From positions 1 through 25,639 of IMG/VR virus record IMGVR_UViG_3300025671_000457: a DNA stretch of 25,639 nucleotides. The stretch is one strand, 5' to 3'. Position numbers and translations under genes: made by a program. The stretch is from a virus. Position 1 is the first letter of the stretch. Each line of letters begins with the position of its first letter. Positions 1 through 9,645 of this stretch are shown piece after piece. The notes beneath the pieces are model-generated. The model ran no database searches and was not told where the DNA came from. It saw only the letters and a program-made list of their open reading frames with translations.

Positions 1-32
1 TCTCATATCTTTTTAACAATTATATTTTAATT

Positions 33-2447
33 TTATCCGAATGTTGCTGCAGAATTAGTTCTTCTATCCAACGCTTGTTGTGATGAAACATCAGAACTAA
101 CTACATAAGCTTTTATCGGTTTATCTTCATCTCTTTGTTGTGCTCCAGCAATTGCTTCTGAAATTTGTGAACCTGTATTTTGTTCACCACCCGTACCTAC
201 AGTTTGTGGTATTGATGTTGCAGATGCTGAAGGAGCTGCAGGTCTTGCAGGTCTTTGTCCACCACCTGATGGAGCTGATTGTGATTTATCAGAATTCTTA
301 ATATCTCTAACTGCTTTCACACCAGCAGCAACTGATGATGCGATACCAATAGCAGCTGATGCCGTATTGATTGCTACCCAAGGTTGTCCAAAGGTTAGTG
401 GAGATGCCGCAACTGCTTTAGCATTAGCGATAGCAGTGTTGGTAATGATTCTACCAATAGCCGCAACTTGTTCAGCGATTACAGCTGCGATAGCTAACTT
501 CTTATTCTCACCAGCAATCTGACCTAAGAACGAACCGAACTGAGATAATAAATCGAATTGAGCATTTTGGATTTCAGCTTTCGCATCTAACTCCTCCATA
601 TCAATAGCCATTCTCTCTTGAGCTGCTGCTCTCTTAATCGCTGTTCTTTGTTCTTCAGTTAATCCTTCTTGCTCTAATAGTAATTCTTCTTTCTCAGCGA
701 TTAACTCTCTCTGTCTATCGTATGTTAATCCTAATTGTGCTAACTCTGATTCAATCGCAAGTAATTCATCTTCTTTTTCTATTAACTGAACTTCTTTCTT
801 TCTAGCTTTAAAATCATTTTCAATTAACTCTCTTTGTTGTTCAGCTTGTAATTTAATAGCTGTTCTTTCATCCTCAGTTAATTGGTCATTATCTAATAAT
901 AATCTTGTAGTTTCATTAATATTATTTAAAAGATTTTGTTTTTCTTCATCTAATAATGCTAATCTACCTTCAAATCTTTGTTCTTGTGCTAATAATCTAT
1001 CCGCAGATGCATTGGATTCAATCTCAGAAATTCTTTGATTCGTTTCATTAATAATTCTGATTCTTTCTTCATCAGTTAATTGTTCATTTCTCAACAATTC
1101 ATTTGCCGCCATTTTTGCAGCTTCAATTAAAGCTTTTTCTTGGTCATTGATTGCGGCAATCTCTCTATTAAATCTTTCTTCGTTTCTTTGGAATTGTAAT
1201 TCTATCTCTATGGAACGATATTCGGTGATACCATCTAACAACTCCTTTTGTTTAGCGATTTGCTCTTCCTGTTTAGCTATTGCTTCCGCATCGTACTTAT
1301 CGTTTATCTCTTGTACATCTTTACGATAGTTTTCTTCTAACTGAGTAAAATCAGTAATACCAGCAGCTTTTAATTTCTTTAAATCCTCTTGATACTTTTG
1401 TTCTCTAGTAAACAACTCAGCACTTCTAGCATCCAACGATGCAAGATACGCTTCAGTTTGTACTTTTTGAGCTTCTTCAACTGCTTTTAATCTTTCTTCT
1501 TCTCTTTTCTTTCTTTCCTCTTCTGCTTTCTCAGCTGCTTCTTTTTCTTCTTCAGTTAATCTCTTAAATCCTTCTTTAAATTGCTTCTCACCAGCTTTAA
1601 ATCCATCTACAGCGGCATCTACGATTCCGTTACCTAATTCTTTTACATTATCTACTGTTCCTTTAACACCTTCTTTAACCGCATCAAATGCAGCATTTGC
1701 TCCTTCTTTAATTCTATCCCAATCAAAGGTAAACACACCAGCGATAACATCACCAGCTCCTTTAGCAACTCCGATAAGTGTTTTAAAATTGTTTACTAAT
1801 GTACCAATGATAAATCCAGCTACTGATTTAAGTGTACCAAATAAAGTAGTGAATACACCTGTTAGAACACCAACAGTTTTGGATAAACCATTCATTACCT
1901 TATCATTCTCTAATATACCAACCACCAAATCAGCTAATTGCATAGCGATTGGTTCGATTACTGCAAATAATCCGTTTAGAATCTTAGTAAACCCTTGAGT
2001 TATCTTATTTAACTTTTCAGTACCTTCTTCAGTACGTGTAAGAGACTCTCTCAGAGCAAGAAGTGCCCCTGCAATCCCAGCTAATACAGCTATGATAGGA
2101 TTTGCCATAAAGACTTGGAAAGTTCCTCTAAGCCCCTCTAATGATTGACCTACAAAACCGATAACACCTGGCTGAGCTGCGAGGGCTTCGGTAAATCTAA
2201 CGGATTGGATTTCAGTATCTCTTAAATTATCTTTTAAATCTGATAACTCTTTAGATAATTCTTTAAACTCTGCTGATTTAGGGTCTAACTTACCTAATGT
2301 ATCCTGAGTTTTTGAAATAGCTTCATTTAAGTTATCAAACTCACCTAATGATGTAGATACAGTTCTCTCTAACAGCTCCATATTCTTAGCTGCTTCTTGA
2401 GTTTCTACTTCAATTGTGGTTTTATATGTTTTTTGATTCTCAGCCAT
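33..2447 (-). CDS. Tail tape measure protein
   Basis: An 804-residue protein, the longest in the tail module. It sets tail length and probably takes part in DNA passage. The N-terminal ~95 residues are helical. A hydrophobic stretch (about 112-132) and further apolar Gly/Ala/Val segments (about 165-240) look like the membrane-active part of tape measures. Residues ~295-640 are a long Glu/Lys/Gln-rich coiled coil. The C-terminus is Ala/Ile-rich, then a Pro/Ser/Gly linker, as in many tape measures. At about 1.5 angstrom per residue it would fit a tail of roughly 120 nm (inference). It follows the tail-tip genes and starts 1 base after the stop of a 44-residue gene. The call rests on length, composition and position, since no motif is diagnostic. 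The gene is complete within the window. Confidence 0.85.
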   Translation of the reverse strand: MAENQKTYKTTIEVETQEAAKNMELLERTVSTSLGEFDNLNEAISKTQDTLGKLDPKSAEFKELSKELSDLKDNLRDTEIQSVRFTEALAAQPGVIGFVGQSLEGLRGTFQVFMANPIIAVLAGIAGALLALRESLTRTEEGTEKLNKITQGFTKILNGLFAVIEPIAMQLADLVVGILENDKVMNGLSKTVGVLTGVFTTLFGTLKSVAGFIIGTLVNNFKTLIGVAKGAGDVIAGVFTFDWDRIKEGANAAFDAVKEGVKGTVDNVKELGNGIVDAAVDGFKAGEKQFKEGFKRLTEEEKEAAEKAEEERKKREEERLKAVEEAQKVQTEAYLASLDARSAELFTREQKYQEDLKKLKAAGITDFTQLEENYRKDVQEINDKYDAEAIAKQEEQIAKQKELLDGITEYRSIEIELQFQRNEERFNREIAAINDQEKALIEAAKMAANELLRNEQLTDEERIRIINETNQRISEIESNASADRLLAQEQRFEGRLALLDEEKQNLLNNINETTRLLLDNDQLTEDERTAIKLQAEQQRELIENDFKARKKEVQLIEKEDELLAIESELAQLGLTYDRQRELIAEKEELLLEQEGLTEEQRTAIKRAAAQERMAIDMEELDAKAEIQNAQFDLLSQFGSFLGQIAGENKKLAIAAVIAEQVAAIGRIITNTAIANAKAVAASPLTFGQPWVAINTASAAIGIASSVAAGVKAVRDIKNSDKSQSAPSGGGQRPARPAAPSASATSIPQTVGTGGEQNTGSQISEAIAGAQQRDEDKPIKAYVVSSDVSSQQALDRRTNSAATFG

Positions 2448-2448
2448 A

Positions 2449-2583
2449 CTATAATCTTCTTAGTAAATTCCAAAGTGATTTCCAATTGTAAGGGATTTTG
2501 TATTTTCCCTTTCCAACATCCACCCTTTTGGAGACTCCGTAGAATTTATCTTCTTTTAATAAGTCAATAACTTTAGTTATCAT
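2449..2583 (-). CDS. Small basic protein, 44 residues, unknown
   Basis: A short frame from ATG at 2583 to TAG at 2449-2451, filling the gap between a tail gene and the tape measure. The product (begins MITKVIDLLKEDKFYG, ends WNLLRRL) is basic and holds two Trp and two Tyr. It has no membrane segment. It starts 15 bases after the upstream stop and ends 1 base before the tape measure start, so it is packed like its neighbours. The leader reads AATTGTTAAA directly before ATG. Function is unknown. A tail-assembly accessory role is possible from position only. It could be a chance frame, but the exact fit in the gap argues that it is real. Confidence 0.6.
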   Translation of the reverse strand: MITKVIDLLKEDKFYGVSKRVDVGKGKYKIPYNWKSLWNLLRRL

Positions 2584-2598
2584 TTTAACAATTTTAAT

Positions 2599-3171
2599 TT
2601 ATTGTGTAGGTATAGAACCACTCACTGCTGCTTTTTTAAGAATATTATCCATAGCATCTTGGATGATAGGTCCTAAAAGCTGAATTTTACATTCGCCTGT
2701 TACCAGGTTATAATCATTGATAGCTCGTAAATGGTAGTAGTTACCTCTGAACTCGCATATATCATTTAATTCCATCTTAAAATAATCAGCCAATGGAATA
2801 TTAGCGGAACAATTAATCAACCTTGTTGTTGGGTCATACAATAACTCAATATAAGTTTGCCAATATTCTGAGAAAAGAGTATTACCTGGTGTAGAACCAT
2901 ATGCAGGTGTTTCATTAAAAAATAGAAGTGAATTCGAATCAGTTGTTGGAATACCATCTGCTGATGAACCTGTATCGTAATGGTCAAAGTATGGAAACGT
3001 ATTTGAGGATGTTACAAATAAACTAAATAAATTAGGGTCATTTGCATACCATACTCTATATGGTTGACATTCCTTTTCACCATTGTAGAAAAAGAAGCGT
3101 GGAAGTACATTCGAAGGATTAAATTCGTTATCCGCAATAAATGTTGGTATGTATATCTTATCTGCTGCCAT
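2599..3171 (-). CDS. Putative tail/virion structural protein, 190 residues
   Basis: A 190-residue, Tyr/Phe/Asn/Pro-rich protein beginning MAADKIYIPTFIADNEFN. It has no signal peptide or membrane segment. Its composition (many aromatics, few Lys) is that of a beta-rich virion protein. The segment YHLRAINDYNLVTGECKIQL near the C-terminus reads like alternating beta strands. It starts 2 bases after the stop of the 676-residue gene and precedes the tape measure. It therefore probably belongs to the tail tip or baseplate made by the adjacent large genes. No named family was recognised. Confidence 0.6.
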   Translation of the reverse strand: MAADKIYIPTFIADNEFNPSNVLPRFFFYNGEKECQPYRVWYANDPNLFSLFVTSSNTFPYFDHYDTGSSADGIPTTDSNSLLFFNETPAYGSTPGNTLFSEYWQTYIELLYDPTTRLINCSANIPLADYFKMELNDICEFRGNYYHLRAINDYNLVTGECKIQLLGPIIQDAMDNILKKAAVSGSIPTQ

Positions 3172-3173
3172 AA

Positions 3174-5204
3174 TTAACTTGTTGGTTCATCTGCACAATT
3201 TGTTGTGTATGAAGTAACTAATCCCGTTGATGGACTTATAATGTATATATCACCCGATGATGGGTTTGCTACATAACGATAACCCGTAAGTGGTGCACCT
3301 GATGCATTTGTATATACATAATAACCTTCATCAATTAGTCCTGATGGATTATCAGTAAATCCTGCACGATTAGTAGTATTACATAAATCGTAAGGATATA
3401 TAGATGTAGTTCTTTGATAAGATAATGCATATAAAGTTGGTAGAGTTATCGAACCACTTAAACCTGTACCTGCTACATATCTCAAAGGTGATGCTGCATC
3501 TGCTGGTTCTACTTTGAACTCTCCTTGTGAGAAAAAGTTTTGAGTATCTATAAAGAACGATTCACCATAAGGTCTATTTGTTTCTTTCTTAAAGTTTTGT
3601 GATAATAAATCATTATCAGCTTTATGTCCAAATCTTAATTTATTTACTGCTAAGTTATTAGCTGGTATTACTTCTAACTTTTCATCTAAATTGATGTATT
3701 TGTTAAAATCCTTTACCTCACCTTGCTTATACCAATTATTAAAGGTTTCTACGATAAATTCTTTTGGTTTAGTTTTCGATGGGTATATAATGAGATTAAA
3801 CTTTCTTTGTACCGCTTGTATAAAATCAATCATTTTGATTCCACTCTCACCTATTGGCATTTGGTCAGCAATATCTAAAACCCTCCAATCTGCAGCAATA
3901 ACTTGACTTGTAAATTCCCAATAAGATGTTTCATCACCATCAGGTGAAAGAGTTACTGTAAAGTTAGTACCACCAAAATCATCGTATCTAATCATTGGAT
4001 ACACTGCTTTATTTGCTGGGATTGAACCATTAGTACTCCAATAGTATTCTAATTCATAATCAACATCACCCTTTCCATTCGTTACTGAATACTCTTGTAT
4101 TAAATAATTATTCCATACATCCACAGCTTCTTGCCAATAAGAACCTGTTGAATCATTTAAATCAGCTTGTGAACCAGTATTTACCGAACCTGTTTCAAAC
4201 AAACCTAATTGAAATTGTGGTACACCTAATGAACCTGATACTTTAAACTTTAAGTTTATTTTACCTCTCAAAGGTGATTGTCTATCATTCATTACATAAG
4301 ACATACCATCTCCGATAAATCCTTGCGGGTCAAATTCGTTGTTTTCCCATGGTCCTATTCTTGTCCAATCTCCATTTACTAAAAGTTGTGAATCAGCTGA
4401 AGAACCACTAATAGGTGCAATCTTTGCCTTACCATAAGTTTCCAAATCTATACCATCGTATTCAGGATGTTTACCACCATTGTGTAAAGACATGTATAAA
4501 TTATCAAATAACGATGAGGTTAGAAAATCTGATTGATAAGTAAAACCAAACTGCTCAAAGATAGCATCCCATACTTTCTTAACTCTAATAGCAGGTTTAA
4601 AATCTTGTACTGAGAGTGAACCATCAGCTAAATCAATACCAGGCCTATTTCCTACTATTGCAGAAGTATAAGCGATATCCTGTCCATAATCGATTAGAGG
4701 ATAAACAATATCACCATTAAATAAATTTCTATCCCACGATGCAGTTATGTTCTGAAAAGATGAACTATGGTTTAGAGTTTCTAATGTAGTAATATCCGTT
4801 AAGAATGCTCTATTGATTTCTCTAGCAAAAGATGCAAGAGAACCAAAGATAGTTACTTCGTAAGAATCAATGTATTTGTTTGCTACTACATTTACTTTGT
4901 TCAATTGTAGATAACCACTAGCTAAATATAAACCATCAAAATCAAAGTATGCATCTACTTTATTTGATGTAGAAAATAGAAATGGATTTTCTACTGAAAT
5001 ATCATAATACTGCTCAAAGAATTCATTGTTTTTCTTTGAACCTGGTAAGGTAATATTACGAGAAAAATCAGTAGGTAATGTACCTACATCAAATAAACCA
5101 GTAATGTTGTCCGAAATGGTGATAGTTTCATCTTTGAATAAATCTAATGTTACACCATTGGCTACTAATTTAAAATTAAAACCTTGAGTTGATGTTACTC
5201 CCAT
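3174..5204 (-). CDS. Putative tail-tip / baseplate structural protein, 676 residues
   Basis: A large protein without signal peptide. Residues 1-60 (GFNFKLVANGVTLDLFKDE, then FSRNITLPGSKKNNEFFEQY) resemble the beta-rich start of tail-tip hub or distal tail proteins, where a flat domain docks on the tail tube. Residues ~90-300 contain repeated beta-strand patterns. A region around 455-530 (IKMIDFIQAVQRKFNLIIYPSK) looks like a mixed alpha/beta insert, followed by LAVNKLRFGHKADNDLLSQ. The C-terminus is Tyr/Ser/Thr-rich. It lies 3 bases after the 387-residue gene and 2 bases before the 190-residue gene, and close to the tape measure, which fits a tail-tip assembly. Family assignment is by position and composition only. 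Confidence 0.6.
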   Translation of the reverse strand: MGVTSTQGFNFKLVANGVTLDLFKDETITISDNITGLFDVGTLPTDFSRNITLPGSKKNNEFFEQYYDISVENPFLFSTSNKVDAYFDFDGLYLASGYLQLNKVNVVANKYIDSYEVTIFGSLASFAREINRAFLTDITTLETLNHSSSFQNITASWDRNLFNGDIVYPLIDYGQDIAYTSAIVGNRPGIDLADGSLSVQDFKPAIRVKKVWDAIFEQFGFTYQSDFLTSSLFDNLYMSLHNGGKHPEYDGIDLETYGKAKIAPISGSSADSQLLVNGDWTRIGPWENNEFDPQGFIGDGMSYVMNDRQSPLRGKINLKFKVSGSLGVPQFQLGLFETGSVNTGSQADLNDSTGSYWQEAVDVWNNYLIQEYSVTNGKGDVDYELEYYWSTNGSIPANKAVYPMIRYDDFGGTNFTVTLSPDGDETSYWEFTSQVIAADWRVLDIADQMPIGESGIKMIDFIQAVQRKFNLIIYPSKTKPKEFIVETFNNWYKQGEVKDFNKYINLDEKLEVIPANNLAVNKLRFGHKADNDLLSQNFKKETNRPYGESFFIDTQNFFSQGEFKVEPADAASPLRYVAGTGLSGSITLPTLYALSYQRTTSIYPYDLCNTTNRAGFTDNPSGLIDEGYYVYTNASGAPLTGYRYVANPSSGDIYIISPSTGLVTSYTTNCADEPTS

Positions 5205-5207
5205 ATT

Positions 5208-6371
5208 TTATAAAATTAATTTATATGCCTGTCCAAATTCGAAATCAAATGAGTATTGGATTAATTTATCTACTACATTTGTTTTAAATGAAATAGAATT
5301 CGTTTGTATAGTGATAGGTCTTAAATCTCCTGTACTTTCGTTGTAAATCCAATATATTTCATCGCTAACCATTAATTGCTTTAGAATCTCATTATAATCT
5401 TCACTTAACCAATCTGAATTTACTGTTAGCGTTTGAGTTGAATCTGCTGAATAATTTTGTCTAGATGAATCGTAATTGTTATACGATAAAGTAGGTGAAC
5501 CCCAACTACCAATTTGTTGTTGGAATGATTTGATATCCGTTCTAAATGATTCTCTACTTACTAAATTAAAGTTTAAGAAATCAAACTGTCCATATCTATT
5601 TTTCCATTTGATTCTTACATTAGGATATTTCTTTTCACACTCTATATTAAATCTAATAGAATCACCAATAGCAGCTCCATCCTTTAGAGGTGTTACTGTA
5701 AAGAAATCGTATGAAGAACTTAATGGAAAATCTGCTTCACCATCACCAATTGGGAAAGATGCGATTTGACCTGATGTATCAGCTGAACCAGTGATATCGA
5801 ATGATGAAGATTGTATTCCACCAGTGTATAATACAGCATCTGCAATATCTCCACTACCACTCCAAGCAAAGATACCCATTCTACCAATATTTCCATCAAA
5901 CGATGTTTGAGTTGCAGGTCCATCACTCATTATAGGCCAATAAGGTGTTTTATCTTCTAAAGATTGAGTAATTGGTTCTTGATAAATTGCATATCCATCA
6001 ATCGCTTTATATATTCCTGTCTCAACATGCGATGAAGTTACGAATGCTGATGCTGAAATAAATTGATGATAAAATTCTGCTTTAAAAAATATTGTGTTAG
6101 AAGGATTTTCTTCTAATGGGTCTTGTAATGTAGAATTAATAATTTTACTAAAGTCAAAAATCCCACTCAATGAAGTGTTTGGATATTTGGCTAGAGTAAA
6201 GTCAGAGAATGAACCACTATCTGATTCACTTCCTGTCCAATACCATAATTCTGCTATGTATTGAAATGATGATGATGCTACACTACCACTTAGAGATTCA
6301 CTAACTGCACACACAATGGGTGATTGTGCTAATGAACAACTTGATGGATATTGTAAGATTTCGATTGCCAT
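5208..6371 (-). CDS. Putative tail structural protein, 387 residues
   Basis: A Ser/Gly/Thr-rich protein, with SGS and TGS turns in the first 240 residues, as in beta-structured virion proteins of this phage type. Residues ~255-290 (RIKWKNRYGQFDFLNF) begin a more compact C-terminal domain. It continues with a Trp-rich segment (SDWLSEDYNEILKQLMVSDE) and ends in SFDFEFGQAYKLIL. That layout suggests a docking domain rather than an enzyme; no catalytic motif is visible. The gene follows the head-tail completion genes and is 3 bases upstream of the 676-residue gene, so the pair probably forms part of the tail tip. No named family was recognised. Confidence 0.6.
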   Translation of the reverse strand: MAIEILQYPSSCSLAQSPIVCAVSESLSGSVASSSFQYIAELWYWTGSESDSGSFSDFTLAKYPNTSLSGIFDFSKIINSTLQDPLEENPSNTIFFKAEFYHQFISASAFVTSSHVETGIYKAIDGYAIYQEPITQSLEDKTPYWPIMSDGPATQTSFDGNIGRMGIFAWSGSGDIADAVLYTGGIQSSSFDITGSADTSGQIASFPIGDGEADFPLSSSYDFFTVTPLKDGAAIGDSIRFNIECEKKYPNVRIKWKNRYGQFDFLNFNLVSRESFRTDIKSFQQQIGSWGSPTLSYNNYDSSRQNYSADSTQTLTVNSDWLSEDYNEILKQLMVSDEIYWIYNESTGDLRPITIQTNSISFKTNVVDKLIQYSFDFEFGQAYKLIL

Positions 6372-6421
6372 AATAAATCTTTTCTATTTTAACCGATTTG
6401 TTTTTAAAAGTATTTGATGGT

Positions 6422-6874
6422 TTAACTTATCTTAAATCCAGCTTTATTAAACAAATCATCTAGCTTTTTTACTTCACCATCAACTTTTTTCTCAGTTTCG
6501 GTTTCCATAAACTCATCTAACAATTGTGTAAACCTTCTATCTTCAGCTGCAATCTCAGCAAAAGGTCTTTCAATCATTCTTCTCGTACCATAGTGTACCC
6601 ATCTACCATACTCAGCTCCATCAGGAGCAATTTGTACTACGATTTGGTATCCATCACCCACTTTAGATGCAATCTTATCAATTGCGTTTTGTGGTGAAGA
6701 AATAAATTTAGTTAGTAAGTTACCAGTAGAGAATGCTCTTGAACCTTGTCCGTTTGGATTCTCAGGCAAAGGAGATTTAGGTGCTCTTTTGTATTTAGAA
6801 TAAGGCAAACCAGGATAGATAGCTTCTGCAGCTAACTTTCTATATCCTTTAGCTAAATCCTTTAATTCTTTCAT
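6422..6874 (-). CDS. HK97 gp10-like head-tail / tail-completion protein
   Basis: A 150-residue protein that closes the head-tail joint or tail end. The segment AEYGRWVHYGTRRMIERPF matches the typical gp10-family pattern, in which an aromatic-rich strand is followed by GTR and an aromatic/Arg-Pro-Phe end. The N-terminus is a basic helix (MKELKDLAKGYRKLAAEA) and the C-terminus is an acidic helix. The start chosen is ATG at 6874, which overlaps the upstream stop by one base (TAATG). A TTG two codons upstream would only add two residues and is less likely. Neighbours on both sides are connector-type proteins, which supports the call. Confidence 0.7.
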   Translation of the reverse strand: MKELKDLAKGYRKLAAEAIYPGLPYSKYKRAPKSPLPENPNGQGSRAFSTGNLLTKFISSPQNAIDKIASKVGDGYQIVVQIAPDGAEYGRWVHYGTRRMIERPFAEIAAEDRRFTQLLDEFMETETEKKVDGEVKKLDDLFNKAGFKIS

Positions 6875-7416
6875 TAACAACTAAAATCTAAATCTGAATC
6901 AGTAAGTAATGTATATGTACATCTATTTCTGAAACCAAATGCTACTAAGTCAAATGTAGCCACATGCCCAGCTAATCCGTTATCAAAATTATCTCTAAAT
7001 GGTGTTACACTAATGTTAGCTGGTATATCAAATGATTCTACTGAAAATTGTGTGTATGTAGTTAAATCATTAACAATTGCTAATGTATTAGCAAGAATAT
7101 CAACCAAATCATCAGTGCCGTAATAAGGAATAGATTGTTCGTTTGTTTTGGGGTTAGATTCATTAGATTTTAATTTTACTTTATCCGCAATTGTAAGTTG
7201 ACAAGAATGGATAATAGTTTTTTCTGTTAATACAGTATTTGTAATTAAAATGTTACCTAAAGGGTACGCAGGAAACTCCCTGTTATCGATAGAGAACACA
7301 TCTCCCTGCGAAACATAGTTGAGTGAGGGATGGTTCTTCATAATCGCTTTAAAATAATCTAAAACATTATAATAAAGAGAATAATTCCTATCTTGATTTT
7401 GTACTACATTTGCCAT
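6874..7416 (-). CDS. Putative tail terminator / neck protein, 180 residues
   Basis: A 180-residue protein lying between a connector-like gene and a gp10-like gene, the slot where tail-terminator or neck proteins usually sit. The N-terminal helix (YSLYYNVLDYFKAIMKNHP) followed by a beta-rich body with PAYPLGNILI and VTPFRDNF fits that class in outline, where a helix packs on a beta sheet. No catalytic motif is seen. It starts 3 bases after the upstream stop and its own stop overlaps the next start by one base, so translation is probably coupled. The family call is inference from position and length. Confidence 0.55.
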   Translation of the reverse strand: MANVVQNQDRNYSLYYNVLDYFKAIMKNHPSLNYVSQGDVFSIDNREFPAYPLGNILITNTVLTEKTIIHSCQLTIADKVKLKSNESNPKTNEQSIPYYGTDDLVDILANTLAIVNDLTTYTQFSVESFDIPANISVTPFRDNFDNGLAGHVATFDLVAFGFRNRCTYTLLTDSDLDFSC

Positions 7417-7419
7417 ATT

Positions 7420-7932
7420 CTATAATTGTAATCCGCTAAAGTATTGATTTGATTGGTCTGGGTAAATCATTGTTGTATCACCCGTAGTTTCTAAGAATTC
7501 AGGAATATTAGATGAATTAGCTATTAGATAATCTTGCAATCTCGTAGCATACCATTCGGCATTATCTTGCGCTTTTTGAGTTAAGTAATCTATCTCAGTT
7601 TTAGATACTGCTTCACTTTGTTCACTCTTATGTTTAACTGCACCTTCAGATTTGAACGATGTTCCACTAAATGGAATGTATTCAACACAGCTATACCAAA
7701 TTACGCAAGGTTTTACATAATCTTGCATAAGAGTTTGATAATAACCCGTAAATGGAGTTTGAGATTCTATATCATTTTGTAATTTGTTGTATAGTACTGT
7801 ACCTAATAGGTTTTCCAAATACTTAGTTTGTGCCGTTTTAATAAAAGGTAATAGTTTATCAGCATCAATTGCTCCTTGTAAAGGAGTTGTTTTGATGATA
7901 TCGTTTCTGCTTATAAATAATCCAAAAGCCAT
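7420..7932 (-). CDS. Head-tail connector / adaptor (DUF6712-like)
   Basis: A 170-residue, mostly helical protein immediately downstream of the portal gene. The opening FGLFISRNDIIKTTPLQGAI, then DADKLLPFIKTAQTKYLENL and LGTVLYNKLQNDI, follows the pattern I associate with the DUF6712 adaptor family of Bacteroidota phages. In that pattern a substrate-like 'thr-pro-leu' segment leads into helices that line the portal ring. The second half has aromatic-rich helices and ends in a flexible tail. It begins 2 bases after the portal stop. It would form the first adaptor ring below the portal. The family name is recalled, not searched. Confidence 0.7.
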   Translation of the reverse strand: MAFGLFISRNDIIKTTPLQGAIDADKLLPFIKTAQTKYLENLLGTVLYNKLQNDIESQTPFTGYYQTLMQDYVKPCVIWYSCVEYIPFSGTSFKSEGAVKHKSEQSEAVSKTEIDYLTQKAQDNAEWYATRLQDYLIANSSNIPEFLETTGDTTMIYPDQSNQYFSGLQL

Positions 7933-7934
7933 AG

Positions 7935-9173
7935 TTAAAATATTTTATCGTTAGTGATTTCTTCTATATCTCCTACTTCTCTGCTAGTATCTTCCATTTC
8001 TTCAGGACTTTCCATTTGTTTGTTGATATCTTCTTCAACTTCTTCAATAGTTTGGTCAGTTTCTTCTGCCGTTGTAGAAAGAATAGCAAGAGGTGTAAGT
8101 TGTTCAAAGTATAACTCTGTATCTTTAGTATATCCACCCCAAGTTAATGCATCAGATAAACTTTCGATGATTAATTGTTGGAATGGTTGTATTGTCATAG
8201 TTTGCATAATAGAATATGCTGTTTTCATTTCTTCACTCTGAGAGGAGAAACCATTCTGAGCGGTTCTAATACCAAATAGAAGTGGAGAAGTAATCCTATG
8301 CGCTACAAGAATTCTATCCTGAGCGTATTCAGCTACATATTGGTACTTATCATGCAAATTCTCAGTAGTGATTGTATCAATTGTAGGTTTCACCGCCGGG
8401 TCATCATTAAATGAAACCATAAATCTACCAGCATTACGAGTACCTGTAAACTTAGATTCAATCATCGCTTCAATAGTATCTCTTTCCTCTGGTGCGGGAA
8501 CTCCGTTGTTCATATTAACCATCACCAGCGGCAAAAACCCATTCTCAATATTATTAATGTGTAAGTTACTTAATTCTGCTTCAGAGAATGAGAATTGTAA
8601 AGCTGAAATCCAATCAGGTAAAGAGTAATAAAAACGAGATGGTGTATAATCTTTAATATAAAGAATCTCTATGTTTTCTTGCGATGTTCCAAACGCAGGT
8701 AATTTTGTTTTTTCTCTTTGTGCTTTTACATCACTCCAATCATAGCAATAGTAGTAGTTTTGTACTGCAGCTGCATCATAAATCTTTTCAGCTCTTAGAT
8801 TTTGTACTGGAGTATGGAATAGTTTTTTAATCTTAGTATGGTCAGCGTTCCAAAATACTTGGAATGCAGCATTACCATATAACTTTAAATCAAATGCTAC
8901 TTTTTTGATATCTTTTTGCGATACCATTCTTTGGAATATCTCATCAAATTCTTCGTTCTCAGAATATAATCCTTTTCCATATATTAAATCCGCTACTCCC
9001 TCTACACAAGCTGCATTTGTAGTTGAGGTTTGATATGCATCAGTAATAATAGGAAAATAATCATCTTGTCCGATGATACCCACAGGCACCCATTGATATC
9101 TTGTTTTTACATCCTCTACAATATCGGGTATATCCTGTCTAGTTAAACTTACAAATTTTAAATTATCTTTCAT
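7935..9173 (-). CDS. Portal protein
   Basis: A 412-residue protein that would form the dodecameric ring at the head vertex through which DNA enters and leaves. Visible features fit portals: an N-terminal part with VEGVADLIYGKGLYSENEEF, a core with AFDLKLYGNAAFQVFWN (residues ~90-110), then the clip/stem region with INNIENGFLPLVMVNMNNG and ILVAHRITSPLLFGIRTA (about 285-305). An acidic C-terminus rich in Glu follows (about 370-412). The start overlaps the upstream stop by one base (TAATG). It sits upstream of connectors, as portals usually do, but downstream of the capsid gene, which is less usual. At 412 residues it is at the short end for a portal. Confidence 0.85.
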   Translation of the reverse strand: MKDNLKFVSLTRQDIPDIVEDVKTRYQWVPVGIIGQDDYFPIITDAYQTSTTNAACVEGVADLIYGKGLYSENEEFDEIFQRMVSQKDIKKVAFDLKLYGNAAFQVFWNADHTKIKKLFHTPVQNLRAEKIYDAAAVQNYYYCYDWSDVKAQREKTKLPAFGTSQENIEILYIKDYTPSRFYYSLPDWISALQFSFSEAELSNLHINNIENGFLPLVMVNMNNGVPAPEERDTIEAMIESKFTGTRNAGRFMVSFNDDPAVKPTIDTITTENLHDKYQYVAEYAQDRILVAHRITSPLLFGIRTAQNGFSSQSEEMKTAYSIMQTMTIQPFQQLIIESLSDALTWGGYTKDTELYFEQLTPLAILSTTAEETDQTIEEVEEDINKQMESPEEMEDTSREVGDIEEITNDKIF

Positions 9174-9532
9174 TATGCTAAAATTATATATTCATTTACG
9201 GTATCATTACTAATAAAACTACCGCTTGTGTTTTGGTTTTTATATACTGGCTTATTGATAGACTGAGATGCGTAACATTGTATAGTACCATCCCATAATG
9301 TGTTATCACAGCCATCTTTAATATACGCTCTAAACTCATCACCAACCGATGCGGTAAGAGATGCAGTAAATTGTAAGATTTGTTGCTCAGCATTAAATGT
9401 ATAATCTGATAAAGATACAGAGGATGTTAATAAAGTTAACATATCCTCAGTATATAATGTCAAATCTGATGAACCCGTTTGTGATGTTCTAAATGTAAAC
9501 ACATTCGAGCCTGAAATATAGTACGATTGCAT
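9173..9532 (-). CDS. Small beta-rich virion protein, 119 residues
   Basis: A Ser/Thr/Leu-rich protein (MQSYYISGSNVFTFRTSQTG...) that reads as alternating beta strands with two Cys near residues 75-86 (GCDNTLWDGTIQC). It has no membrane segment. It is the first gene after the terminator at about 9.63 kb and its stop overlaps the portal start by one base, so it heads the portal-tail transcription unit. The leader carries the motif GTTAAATAG about 28 bases before the start. Likely a virion component, but no family was recognised. Confidence 0.55.
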   Translation of the reverse strand: MQSYYISGSNVFTFRTSQTGSSDLTLYTEDMLTLLTSSVSLSDYTFNAEQQILQFTASLTASVGDEFRAYIKDGCDNTLWDGTIQCYASQSINKPVYKNQNTSGSFISNDTVNEYIILA

Positions 9533-9614
9533 ATATTGTGTATTTAAGTTGTCTTTAACTATTTAACAACTCTCCATACATAAGTATTAGATGTCTGCGT
9601 TTCCAAAATAGGGC

Positions 9615-9645
9615 ATAAAAAAAGGCTCTCACTAAGAGAGCCTTT
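9615..9645 (-). terminator. Rho-independent terminator after the tail tube gene
   Basis: On the minus strand a perfect 10-bp stem (AAAGGCTCTC / GAGAGCCTTT) with a 5-base loop is followed by a run of seven T. It lies about 30 bases downstream of the stop at 9675 and ahead of the next gene. It should end, or reduce, transcription of the appendage-capsid unit, which implies a separate promoter or readthrough for the portal-tail genes. Confidence 0.9.

Noticed and set aside
4-6. Possible ATG of a next gene at the left edge
   Set aside because: Only two codons are inside the window, so nothing can be supported, though a GTTAAA leader precedes it.
6875-6880. TTG start two codons upstream for the gp10-like gene
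   Set aside because: ATG at 6874 overlaps the upstream stop by one base, a normal arrangement; TTG adds nothing.
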